DNA of 21,210 nucleotides from an uncultured Erysipelotrichaceae bacterium (GCA_902783345.1 CACZQI010000025.1:1-21210), one strand, 5' to 3'; counted from the stretch's first letter, positions 7,784 through 15,973 are shown. Made by a program: numbers and translations. The notes: a model not told the origin generated them from the sequence alone.

Positions 7784-7806
7784 AACACATTATTGTGTTT
7801 TTTCTT
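7782..7806 (+). terminator. Rho-independent terminator overlapping the stop codon
   Basis: AAAACACA (7782-7789), loop TTAT, TGTGTTTT (7794-7801), then TTTCTTTT. The 5' arm begins inside the TAA stop of the LysM protein gene. Confidence 0.72.
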
Positions 7807-7827
7807 TTAATAATTTAATATTTATAG

Positions 7828-7833
7828 TATAAT
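7828..7833 (+). promoter_or_regulatory. Putative -10 of the second partner/effector cassette
   Basis: TATAAT (7828-7833), 26 bases before the ATG at 7860. The -35 (TTTTAA, 7805-7810) is weak and overlaps the terminator tail. Confidence 0.45.
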
Positions 7834-7859
7834 TAATAAAGATAGAAAGAAGGTTTTAT

Positions 7860-8252
7860 ATGGCTTCTTATTATTGGTTAGAAATGGCAAGAGGGGCTAA
7901 GAGGACTGCCCAAGAATTAACTAAAAAGTATAATTTATACAATGAGTATTGTAATACTTTAAATAACTTGATGCAAAAAATAGTAGAAATAAATTCAATA
8001 ATGTCCGGGACAGAACGCGACTATGCTAATGGTGGATTTGTTGCTGATGGGGAGACATTAGATAGAGGTGTATTAAAATCAAATTGTAATGTATTAGATA
8101 AAGATAGTGATGTTGTAAATTCAGTATTAAGAAAGACAGTTAATGATATGCTAGAAATTCGTGATAAAATAAATGAAGCTAATAGTAATTATGATACTTA
8201 TATTAATAATTATTATTATGAATTAGAATTAGAAAGTCAAGCTGAAAGTTAA
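7860..8252 (+). CDS. Small helical partner protein 2 (WXG/Lap-like), 130 aa
   Basis: Paralogue of the 159-aa protein at 5767. Helix (about 5-50), then the turn D-x4-G-F-x2-D-G-E-x-L-D-R-x-V-L (54-72), and a second helix containing RDKINEANSN (101-110). Compared with the first copy it lacks the Pro/Ser-rich N-terminal extension. It starts with a Tyr/Trp-containing helix (SYYWLEMARGAKR), which could be a WXG-like interaction surface. SD AGAAGG. The stop TAA overlaps the SD (AAGGTGAT) of the next gene and the gap is nine bases, so translation is probably coupled to the lysozyme-domain gene, as expected for an effector and its partner. No immunity-like gene is found between or after them. Function by analogy only. 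Confidence 0.6.
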   Translation: MASYYWLEMARGAKRTAQELTKKYNLYNEYCNTLNNLMQKIVEINSIMSGTERDYANGGFVADGETLDRGVLKSNCNVLDKDSDVVNSVLRKTVNDMLEIRDKINEANSNYDTYINNYYYELELESQAES

Positions 8253-8261
8253 GGTGATTAT

Positions 8262-9503
8262 ATGAGAGTTGATGAATCGTTATTTTATGCGGCTGAACAA
8301 GGTTTAAATGATTCTATAAATCATTTGACTTTAGCGAGACGTTTAACCGAAAAGCCTTATCCTCCTGATTATAAATATCAATATGAAATTGATGGAGTTA
8401 GAACTGATCTTGATACTATATTTAATGCTACTTTATCTTTAATTGATATGGAAAAATCTGTTCGTAATGCTTTAATTGATATAGGAAGTATTTCATCTAA
8501 ATCTGATATTAAATTACTTGCATCAGAAAGTTTTAATACATCATATGATACAAGTACATTTGAAGGTAGAGCTGCATATATTTATGATAAATTAGTGCAT
8601 CAATATGGGTATTCAGATGCAGGAGCGAGAATTATAATAGCTAATATGGCATATGAAGATGACACTTTAGTGGCAAATAGATATCAATCTGATAATCCTG
8701 ATTATCCAGGTTATGGATTATGCCAATGGGAATGGAAAGATAAAGGCGGTACAGTTGATAGAGCTGATCAAATGAAAGCCTATTGTGAATCTATTGGTAT
8801 GGATTATACAACAATCGATGGTCAACTTGCTTGGCTTGATTATGAACTTAAAACTAAATATGTTGATGATTATGATAATTTATATAGTAAATTAAGAACT
8901 GATGCAGATCCTACTTCAAATGAATATTATACATTAGCAATGCATTTTTGTTCTTACTATATTGGTAAAGACAATGGTTATGACAGGACTTTTATTCCTA
9001 AAGCTCAAGAAGCGTTTGCAGCAATTGATAATGCTGGAAGCATTAATGTAGAAACAGTTTTAAATACAGTTGATACTCCTATACCAGATGTCAGTTCGGT
9101 ATTTGATAGTCCACAAGGCCCACAAGCAGAAAATTATGAAAATCAGGGATATAATTATGGCCCAGGATCTGAAACAATTTCAGGGCTTGAAAGCATGTCA
9201 CCAAGTAATGAAACTGTCGAATATAATTCGCCTGATTTTACATATTCTACTTTTGAAGCAGAAACGCCAAATGCTACAAGTGTCTCGCCTAATATTGAAA
9301 CTCCTTATAATAATACAAACTTTTCTCCTTCTGATAGTAAACTCCAAAAAGTTATCGCACTTTTCAATGGAGAATATGGCGAATCAGAAGTATCTCGCAA
9401 GCAAGCTTTAGGAAGCGAATATGATGAAATCATGAACCAGTTAAGACAAAATATATTAGATGGGCATTACTCAGTAGAGGAAATAGTTATTTATCCTAAT
9501 TAA
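8262..9503 (+). CDS. T7SS-type secreted lysozyme: N-terminal helical module, phage-tail lysozyme domain, CW_7-like
   Basis: 413 residues without a signal peptide. Residues about 28-75 form the N-terminal helical module (P-P-D-Y-K then 37 residues alignable without gaps to the 505-aa protein). Residues about 101-255 match the phage tail-tip lysozyme family: AAYIYDKLVHQYGYSDAGARIIIANMAYED, with E132 in the position of the catalytic Glu; PGYGLCQWEWKD (149-160); and DGQLAWLDYEL (186-196). A linker rich in Asn/Ser/Pro/Glu (270-355) includes PDVSSVF, nearly the same as PDVNSIF in the 505-aa protein. The C-terminus (about 360-403: LQKVIALFNGEYGESEVSRKQALG) is the CW_7-like module. It is predicted to cut glycan strands after export, acting on the cell's own or a neighbour's wall; the target is not decidable from sequence. 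Confidence 0.8.
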   Translation: MRVDESLFYAAEQGLNDSINHLTLARRLTEKPYPPDYKYQYEIDGVRTDLDTIFNATLSLIDMEKSVRNALIDIGSISSKSDIKLLASESFNTSYDTSTFEGRAAYIYDKLVHQYGYSDAGARIIIANMAYEDDTLVANRYQSDNPDYPGYGLCQWEWKDKGGTVDRADQMKAYCESIGMDYTTIDGQLAWLDYELKTKYVDDYDNLYSKLRTDADPTSNEYYTLAMHFCSYYIGKDNGYDRTFIPKAQEAFAAIDNAGSINVETVLNTVDTPIPDVSSVFDSPQGPQAENYENQGYNYGPGSETISGLESMSPSNETVEYNSPDFTYSTFEAETPNATSVSPNIETPYNNTNFSPSDSKLQKVIALFNGEYGESEVSRKQALGSEYDEIMNQLRQNILDGHYSVEEIVIYPN

Positions 9504-9535
9504 ACATATAGGCAAAATCTTATATGTTTTTCTTT
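9502..9535 (+). terminator. Rho-independent terminator overlapping the stop codon
   Basis: AAACATATA (9502-9510) pairs with TATATGTTT (9521-9529), ten-base loop, T-rich tail. The 5' arm starts in the TAA of the lysozyme gene; the tail runs into the next promoter's -35. Confidence 0.68.
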
Positions 9536-9561
9536 GAAATATTTTATTTTTGTAGTATAAT
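9534..9561 (+). promoter_or_regulatory. Promoter of the essC-like gene
   Basis: -35 TTGAAA (9534-9539), 16-base spacer, -10 TATAAT (9556-9561), then a short leader with a perfect AAGGAGGT SD before ATG 9585. The motor therefore has its own transcription start, separate from the substrates. Confidence 0.65.
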
Positions 9562-9584
9562 CTATATAGAATAAGGAGGTCGTT

Positions 9585-12500
9585 ATGAAGGTATCTGTTA
9601 TTAGACCGTATAATATTAAAAACATAATATTACCAGAAAATGTCAGTGGCAGTTATTGGATTGATGGCCTAGATATTAATGGAATAAAGAAAAATCTAAT
9701 ATCAATTGAAGCGGATAATGGTAAGTGGCGCCTTAATAGTAACAATGAAGTATATGTGGCTGATAAAGGCGTTATGGTGCCTACAATATATTTAGAAAAC
9801 TATAAATTTTATAGTATCGTTAATGAAGTTGATAAAGAATCATTTTTAATATATACGTCTCCCATACTTGAAAAATACAATACTTATGAACTAGGTGATA
9901 ACTTAGATAAAGGAATAAGTATTGGTAGTAGCCGTAAATGTATGGTTAATTTTAATATTATTGATGAAATTGCTTGTCAAATAATTCGTAAAGAAAATAG
10001 AATAATTTTAATTAATAATAATGCTAAAAATGGAGTTTATGTTAATAATGCAAGAGTTATAAACAAAAAGGAATTAAAAATAGGAGATAATATTTTTATT
10101 TCAGGTTTAAGAATTATATTATCAGTTTTAAATGATAGTAATGCGTATGCAATGCTTATTAATAATGCATCTATTTCAAGTATTACAGTATCAATACTTC
10201 CAACTGGCGAAATAACTAGTTTATATGATACTTTTACTGAATCAGAAGTTGAAAGTGAATTTCCTTTATATAATGATAATGAATATTTTTATAAAAAACC
10301 ACGTGTATTTCCAAAACTTGAAGCATTAGATATGAATGTTGATGCTCCACCTAATAAGCAAGATCATGAAGACCGTCCTTTCTTACTTACGATTGGACCA
10401 ATGCTTACAATGAGTATGACTTCATTTGTTTCAATGTTTAGTACTTTAAATGCAATTACTAATGGCGAAACTACATGGAAAAATGCAAGACCTCAGTTAA
10501 TCATTTGCGGCGCAATGATTGCTAGTGTTTTCATATGGCCACTTCTTACTAAATGGTATACCAAATTTGACAACATGAAAAGAGAAAGAAAAAGGCAAAA
10601 GAAATATCGTCGATATATTGATGAGAAAAAATATGAAATTAAAGAGGCTATAAAAACGCAAACTGATATCTTAAAAAGAAGTCTTTTAACAAGTTATGAA
10701 GCATCTCAAATTATTCTTGGTAAATCACCACTTTTATGGCAGAGAAGAATTAGTGATTATGACTATTTAGATGTTAATTTAGGTAGTGGAAATATCCCGA
10801 TGAAAATTAATATTAATTATCCTGAAGAGCATTTCTCATTAGATGAAGATAACTTAAAAGATATGGTTGCTGAACTTGGTAAAGAAGAAAAAATACTTAT
10901 TGATGTACCAGTTCCATATTCATTTAAAGAGCATTACATAAGTGGGCTTTTTGGTCTTTCTAATCTTCATGATTATATGCGTAGACTCCTAATTCAAATC
11001 CTTGCTTTTCATAGTTATGAAGACTTAAAAATTGTGATATTAACTGATGAAGAAAGAGAAAGTGAATGGAGTTATTTAAGAAGCACACCTCATATCTTCA
11101 GTGATGATAAACAAATTAGATTCTTTGCTACAAATACTGATGAATATAAAGAAGTTTGTTATTATTTAAATCGTATATTTGAAAGTCGTGCTCAAAACAG
11201 TTCTGATAATAAACAAGATGAATATAAACAATTATATTTAGTTATAACTGATAGTATTAAAAAGGTACGTGAATTTGATTTAATTCAAAATATTTTAGAA
11301 TTTAAAAACTATTTAGGATTTAGTTTAGTTGTTATAGATAGTAAAATGACTAATATTCCTGATCAATGTACATCATTTATAGATTTAAGTATGCTTTCAG
11401 ATAGTAATAATATTGGTGAAGTTAAAGATAATCTTAAACCAGAAGAAAATAAAACATTTAAAGTTGATTTAAATACGGAAATTGATTATGAAGCTTGTGT
11501 AAAAGTACTTGCTAATACACCAATAGAAATTAAAAATGAAGTAGAAGGAATGCTTCCTAATAAAATTAACTTCTTAGAAATGTATGATGTAGGTAAAGTA
11601 GAGCAGTTAAACTCATTAGTTAGATGGAAGAAAAATAATCCAATTCTTAATTTATCAGTACCTGTTGGTGTTGGTAAAAATGGGGAAAATATTACGATAG
11701 ATTTACATGAAAAATATCATGGACCACACGGACTTATTGCTGGTATGACTGGTAGTGGTAAATCAGAGTTTATTATTACGTATATTTTATCAATGGCTTT
11801 AAATTATCATCCATATGAAGTTCAGTTTATTTTAATAGATTATAAAGGTGGAGGCTTAGCTGGTGCTTTTGAAAACAATCAAATTGGTCTTAAACTTCCT
11901 CATTTAGTTGGTACGATTACCAATTTAGATAAAAATGAAATAACTAGAAGTTTAGCATCAATTGAATCTGAACTTAAAAGAAGACAAGCCTTATTTAATA
12001 AAGCAAGAGAAAAATCAGGTGAAAGTACAGTTGATATTTATAAGTATCAACAAATGTATCGTGAAGGTATTATTGATGAACCTGTTTCGCATTTGTTTAT
12101 CATTAGTGATGAGTTTGCGGAACTTAAAAATCAACAGCCTGAATTTATGGAACAATTAATAAGTACTGCTCGTATAGGTCGTTCACTTGGAGTCCACTTA
12201 ATTTTAGCAACTCAAAAGCCAAGCGGAGTAGTTGATCCACAAATTTGGAGTAATACAAGGTTTAGAATTTGTTTAAGAGTTCAAGATAAATCTGATTCTC
12301 AAGAAGTTTTAAAGAAACCAGATGCAGCATACTTAAAAAATGTTGGTAGGTTCTATTTCCAAGTTGGATATGATGAAGTCTTTACTATTGGTCAAGCTGC
12401 TTATGCTGGTGGTAAGTATATTCCAACTGATAAGGTAACTAAAGAATTAGATACATCTATTGATTTTATTAATAATATTGGTTATATAACTAAAAAGATT

Positions 12501-14222
12501 GATACTAAAATTAAAAAAGAAGTTAAAGTTGTAAGTGAAGGTGAAGAACTTTCCAATATTGTTAAATATTTAGATGGTCTTGCTAAAACCGAAAACATTA
12601 AATGTAAACCTTTATGGCTTCCTAAAATGCCAGAATACATTAATGTTGAAGATTTAATGAAAAAATATGAGTATAAAAAGACTGATTATATTTTAAATCC
12701 GGTTATTGGAGAATTAGATAATCCATCTAATCAAGAACAATTACTTTTAACAATGCCAATAACGGCTAATGGTAATGCTTTAATTTATGGTGCAAGTGGT
12801 AGTGGTAAAGAAAACTTTATAACAACTCTTATATATTCATCAATGATAAGTTATTCACCGGAAGAAGTTAACTATTATATTATTGATTTTGGTTCTGGTT
12901 CATTAAAAATGCTTAGTGATAGTCCAATTGTAGGAGATATCATTAATAGTGATAGTGAAGAAAAAATAAATAACTTATTTAAGATGGTAGCCACTTTAAT
13001 TGAGCAAAGAAAAAAATTATTTGCAGACTACAATGGTGATTATGAAACATTTATTAAAAATAGTGGTAAAAAAGTTCCTAATATAGTTGTTATTATTAAT
13101 AACTATGAAGCATATGATGAGCTTTATGATTCACTTCAAGATGAACTTAATTTATTATCTAGAGAATGCACTAAATATGCTATTTACTTTATCTTAGCTG
13201 TAAATAGTCCTAATGGAGTAAGATATAAATTAAAACAAAACTTCGCTTTAACCTATGCACTAGGTCAAAATAATGAAGAAGACTTTATTACTATTTTAGG
13301 TAGTGTCAATAAGAAATATCCTGATAAAAAATTTGGCCGTGGTATTATAAAAACCGATGATGTTTATGAATTCCAAACTGCAAGTGCTGCTTTTAAAGAT
13401 ACTTTAAATACCTTTGTTAGAAGTAAATGTGCTGAGTATTTAAATAAATATCCAAATAAGGCTAAAAAGGTACCTATTTTACCGGAAACAGTTACTTATA
13501 ATGATATTAAAGAAGAGTTTGGTAAAAATAAAGAACTTGTTATTGGTATTGAAAAAGAAGAATTAAATATTTGTAAGTTTGATATGAATAAAAACTTAGT
13601 AAATTTAATTACATCTATCGATTTCTTATCAATGAATCATTTTATTAATCCTCTTATTAACCAAATAATTGGAGCTAAAATAGCTAAACTAATGGTTATT
13701 AATGCAGATGAAATGAATATTGATATGAAATATACAAGTAAATATCAATATGTTAACAGTAATTTTGATAATATCTTTGAACAACTTTATAATTATATAA
13801 CAAGTAATAATGAAAAGTATATTGCTAATAATTATAATAGAGATATCTTTAATAATACCGAAAAGATATACTGTATGATTATTGGACTTGATGCTTTTAA
13901 AAACAAACTTAATGATGAACATAAAAAAGTATTTGAAGATATCTTTGTCAAAGCTAAAGATTTAGGTATTATTAATTACATATTTGTTGATTCTGTTGAT
14001 AATATTAAAAAGAGTGAATACGAATCATGGTTTAAAACATGTGTTAATGCTAATAATGGTATTTATTTAGGTAATGGTATAAATGATCAATACACTATTA
14101 AAATAAGTCAGAAAATACCAAGTATGAAACTAGATGTACCAAATAATTTCTGCTTTGTTATCAAACGAGGTAAACCATATTATGTTAAATATGTGGAAGT
14201 ACTTAATTTAAAAGTTGACTAA
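9585..14222 (+). CDS. essC: EssC-type type VII secretion ATPase (FHA, 2 TM, FtsK/SpoIIIE domains)
   Basis: 1545 residues, slightly longer than typical EssC (about 1,480-1,500). N-terminal beta-rich FHA-like regions: a first, degenerate (1-90) and a second (about 95-185) with ISIGSSRKCMVNF, AKNGVYVNN and LKIGDNIFI. Two TM segments at about 266-290 and 303-322, then a basic coiled coil. Next is a degenerate P-loop-less module (about 400-640). FtsK domain D1 has an intact Walker A GMTGSGKS (720-727), the strand FILIDYKGGGLAG and Walker B FIISDEFAEL (838-847). Domain D2 has GASGSGKE (1069-1076), with Glu after the Lys, and IINNYEA (1170-1176) where Walker B Asp/Glu would be. A third domain (about 1290-1545) has no P-loop. 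It is the membrane motor of type VIIb secretion, with D1 the only clearly competent ATPase site. SD AAGGAGGT. Confidence 0.93.
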   Translation: MKVSVIRPYNIKNIILPENVSGSYWIDGLDINGIKKNLISIEADNGKWRLNSNNEVYVADKGVMVPTIYLENYKFYSIVNEVDKESFLIYTSPILEKYNTYELGDNLDKGISIGSSRKCMVNFNIIDEIACQIIRKENRIILINNNAKNGVYVNNARVINKKELKIGDNIFISGLRIILSVLNDSNAYAMLINNASISSITVSILPTGEITSLYDTFTESEVESEFPLYNDNEYFYKKPRVFPKLEALDMNVDAPPNKQDHEDRPFLLTIGPMLTMSMTSFVSMFSTLNAITNGETTWKNARPQLIICGAMIASVFIWPLLTKWYTKFDNMKRERKRQKKYRRYIDEKKYEIKEAIKTQTDILKRSLLTSYEASQIILGKSPLLWQRRISDYDYLDVNLGSGNIPMKININYPEEHFSLDEDNLKDMVAELGKEEKILIDVPVPYSFKEHYISGLFGLSNLHDYMRRLLIQILAFHSYEDLKIVILTDEERESEWSYLRSTPHIFSDDKQIRFFATNTDEYKEVCYYLNRIFESRAQNSSDNKQDEYKQLYLVITDSIKKVREFDLIQNILEFKNYLGFSLVVIDSKMTNIPDQCTSFIDLSMLSDSNNIGEVKDNLKPEENKTFKVDLNTEIDYEACVKVLANTPIEIKNEVEGMLPNKINFLEMYDVGKVEQLNSLVRWKKNNPILNLSVPVGVGKNGENITIDLHEKYHGPHGLIAGMTGSGKSEFIITYILSMALNYHPYEVQFILIDYKGGGLAGAFENNQIGLKLPHLVGTITNLDKNEITRSLASIESELKRRQALFNKAREKSGESTVDIYKYQQMYREGIIDEPVSHLFIISDEFAELKNQQPEFMEQLISTARIGRSLGVHLILATQKPSGVVDPQIWSNTRFRICLRVQDKSDSQEVLKKPDAAYLKNVGRFYFQVGYDEVFTIGQAAYAGGKYIPTDKVTKELDTSIDFINNIGYITKKIDTKIKKEVKVVSEGEELSNIVKYLDGLAKTENIKCKPLWLPKMPEYINVEDLMKKYEYKKTDYILNPVIGELDNPSNQEQLLLTMPITANGNALIYGASGSGKENFITTLIYSSMISYSPEEVNYYIIDFGSGSLKMLSDSPIVGDIINSDSEEKINNLFKMVATLIEQRKKLFADYNGDYETFIKNSGKKVPNIVVIINNYEAYDELYDSLQDELNLLSRECTKYAIYFILAVNSPNGVRYKLKQNFALTYALGQNNEEDFITILGSVNKKYPDKKFGRGIIKTDDVYEFQTASAAFKDTLNTFVRSKCAEYLNKYPNKAKKVPILPETVTYNDIKEEFGKNKELVIGIEKEELNICKFDMNKNLVNLITSIDFLSMNHFINPLINQIIGAKIAKLMVINADEMNIDMKYTSKYQYVNSNFDNIFEQLYNYITSNNEKYIANNYNRDIFNNTEKIYCMIIGLDAFKNKLNDEHKKVFEDIFVKAKDLGIINYIFVDSVDNIKKSEYESWFKTCVNANNGIYLGNGINDQYTIKISQKIPSMKLDVPNNFCFVIKRGKPYYVKYVEVLNLKVD

Positions 14223-14249
14223 TAGTTAGCTTTAATTGTAGAGGATAGC

Positions 14250-14402
14250 ATGGGAAAAAAGAAATTGATATTTTTGTTAGTCTTAGATATTATAACTTTA
14301 ATTATTATGATTTATTGCACTGTTTTAAACTATCATAATATAAAACGTCTACGCACAGAGATTGAAAAGTCAAAAATAATTATTGGAAATAGTAAACGAT
14401 AA
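14250..14402 (+). CDS. Small single-TM protein downstream of essC, 50 aa
   Basis: ATG at 14250 preceded by AGAGGA, 27 bases after the essC stop and before a strong terminator, so it is the last gene of the essC transcript. The protein is MGKKK, then a hydrophobic helix (about residues 6-27: LIFLLVLDIITLIIMIYCTVL), then a basic/charged tail (IKRLRTEIEKSK). This predicts one membrane helix, orientation uncertain since both ends are basic. Not recognised. By position it could be a small membrane subunit of the secretion complex, perhaps taking part of the place of EssA (also a small one-TM protein, though about three times longer); this is inference. Its SD, position between essC and terminator, and codon use support it being real. 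Confidence 0.65.
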   Translation: MGKKKLIFLLVLDIITLIIMIYCTVLNYHNIKRLRTEIEKSKIIIGNSKR

Positions 14403-14404
14403 TT

Positions 14405-14440
14405 AGCTCTAAAGCTTTATTTTAGAGCTTTTTCTTTTTA
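14405..14440 (+). terminator. Rho-independent terminator closing the secretion locus
   Basis: Nine-base stem AGCTCTAAA (14405-14413), loop GCTTTAT, TTTAGAGCT (14421-14429), then TTTTCTTTTT. The best terminator in the window; it marks the 3' boundary of the type VII locus. Confidence 0.85.
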
Positions 14441-14463
14441 TAGTTTTATTTTGCTTTAAAATT

Positions 14464-14472
14464 TGATATACT
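14464..14472 (+). promoter_or_regulatory. Putative extended -10 promoter of the nucleoside kinase operon
   Basis: TGA plus TATACT (14467-14472), 25 bases before ATG 14498. The -35 region (TTTTAT, 14444-14449) is weak. Confidence 0.5.
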
Positions 14473-14497
14473 TAAATAAGAATAGAGGGTGCATAAT

Positions 14498-15961
14498 ATG
14501 TTAATTGATCGATATAAAGTCAAAACTTATCAAGCAGGGCTAAAAATGGTTCTTTATGTAGCTGTTAGAGAATTATTTAATTGTGATATTCATTTTTTAC
14601 ATTCATTAGATAAGGGACTATACTGTGAAATTCAGACAGATAAGGAAATAACTAAAGATGATGTTGAAGAAATAAAAAAACATATGCAAAAAATAATTGA
14701 TAATAATGAGCAAATTAAAAAGAAAATCATTAATATTAAGGATGCTTATGATTTTTATGTTAAAATTAATGAAATGGAAAAAGCAAGTAATGTTCAAAAC
14801 TTAAATATTACTTCTTTACCAATTAATGAATTACATGGTTATTATAATACTTTTTTAGATATGATGCCTGATTATACAGGAGATCTAAAAAAATTCACTT
14901 TAACTTTTGTTGGTAACAATGGGGTAGTATTAGCATTTCCAATTACGGAAGATGGCACTATATCGCCTTATACTAGTCAAGATTTAATTCTAAAAAGTTT
15001 TAAAGATTATCGCATTTGGTGTGCAAGCCAAAATGCTACTTATATTTCAGGATTAAATAGTATTATTGCTGATAGTAAAATTAAAGAATTTATTAAAATG
15101 AATGATATTATGATTGATAATGAAATTTACAATGTTGCTTATAAAATTGCTAACGAAAAGAAGAAAATAGTAATCTTAGGGGGGCCATCATCTAGTGGCA
15201 AAACAACCTCAACTAGAAAGTTGTCTTTATATTTACGAGCTTTAGGATTAAATCCTTATGTACTTAGTACTGATGATTATTTTAAAGAAAGAGAAGATAC
15301 GCCAAAACTTCCTAATGGAAAGTATGATTTTGAATCAGTAGACGCTTTAGATTTAAATTTATTTAATAGTCAGCTTCAAGATATGATGAGTGGTAAAACA
15401 GTTAAAATACCAACGTTTAATTTTATAACTGGTAAAAAAGAATATAGTGATAAAAAGACTATAACTCTTAAAGAAAATGATATTATTTTAATTGAAGGTT
15501 TACATTTCTTAAATGAAGAGCTAAGTAAAAATGTTCCAAGAAGAGAAAAACTTAAAATATATATTAGCCCTTTTATGCCACTGGCTCTTGATAGACATAA
15601 TCATATTTCTACCATTGATATTAGACTTTTAAGAAGAATTGTAAGGGATAATCGTACTAGAGGATATAATGTTCTTAAAACATTAGAAAACTGGGAAGAT
15701 GTACGTAATGGGGAAACTAAATATGTATTCCCATATACTAATGAAGCAGATATTATTTTAAATACAGCTTATGTATATGAAATTGGAGTATTAAAGGTTT
15801 ATGTAGAACCACTTTTGCACAGTGTACCAATAACTAGTAAGTTTTATAAGGAAGCTAGACGCTTAATGGGAGAGTTACAGTTGTTTTTTCCAATACCTAG
15901 TGAATATTTAAGTGATGATAATATTTTAAGAGAATTTATTGGTGATAGTTATTTTGAATAG
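14498..15961 (+). CDS. Nucleoside (uridine) kinase-like protein with ThrRS-like N-terminal domain
   Basis: Start taken at ATG 14498 (487 aa), since AGAGGG (14484-14489) is correctly spaced for it and overlaps the alternative GTG 14489. Residues about 1-180 resemble the second additional domain of threonyl-tRNA synthetase (HFLHSLDKGLYCEIQ, LHGYYNTFLDMMPDYTGDLKKFTL, GVVLAFP). The kinase domain has Walker A GGPSSSGKTT (228-237), LSTDDYFKERED (256-267), the typical uridine kinase/phosphoribulokinase KYDFESVDALD (275-285), IILIEGLHFLN and RRIVRDNRTRGYN. Proteins of this type usually begin with a TGS domain of about 60 residues, which is missing here. Expected reaction: NTP-dependent phosphorylation of a nucleoside, probably pyrimidine salvage, in the cytosol. 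The gap to gap is 12 bases, same operon. Confidence 0.85.
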   Translation: MLIDRYKVKTYQAGLKMVLYVAVRELFNCDIHFLHSLDKGLYCEIQTDKEITKDDVEEIKKHMQKIIDNNEQIKKKIINIKDAYDFYVKINEMEKASNVQNLNITSLPINELHGYYNTFLDMMPDYTGDLKKFTLTFVGNNGVVLAFPITEDGTISPYTSQDLILKSFKDYRIWCASQNATYISGLNSIIADSKIKEFIKMNDIMIDNEIYNVAYKIANEKKKIVILGGPSSSGKTTSTRKLSLYLRALGLNPYVLSTDDYFKEREDTPKLPNGKYDFESVDALDLNLFNSQLQDMMSGKTVKIPTFNFITGKKEYSDKKTITLKENDIILIEGLHFLNEELSKNVPRREKLKIYISPFMPLALDRHNHISTIDIRLLRRIVRDNRTRGYNVLKTLENWEDVRNGETKYVFPYTNEADIILNTAYVYEIGVLKVYVEPLLHSVPITSKFYKEARRLMGELQLFFPIPSEYLSDDNILREFIGDSYFE

Positions 15962-15973
15962 AAAGGGTAATTT

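Noticed and set aside
9070..9411. Plus-strand open frame overlapping the lysozyme gene in another frame
   Set aside because: Falls in the low-complexity linker of the real gene; no SD, and its Leu/Ile/Gln/Lys-rich translation has no coherent pattern.
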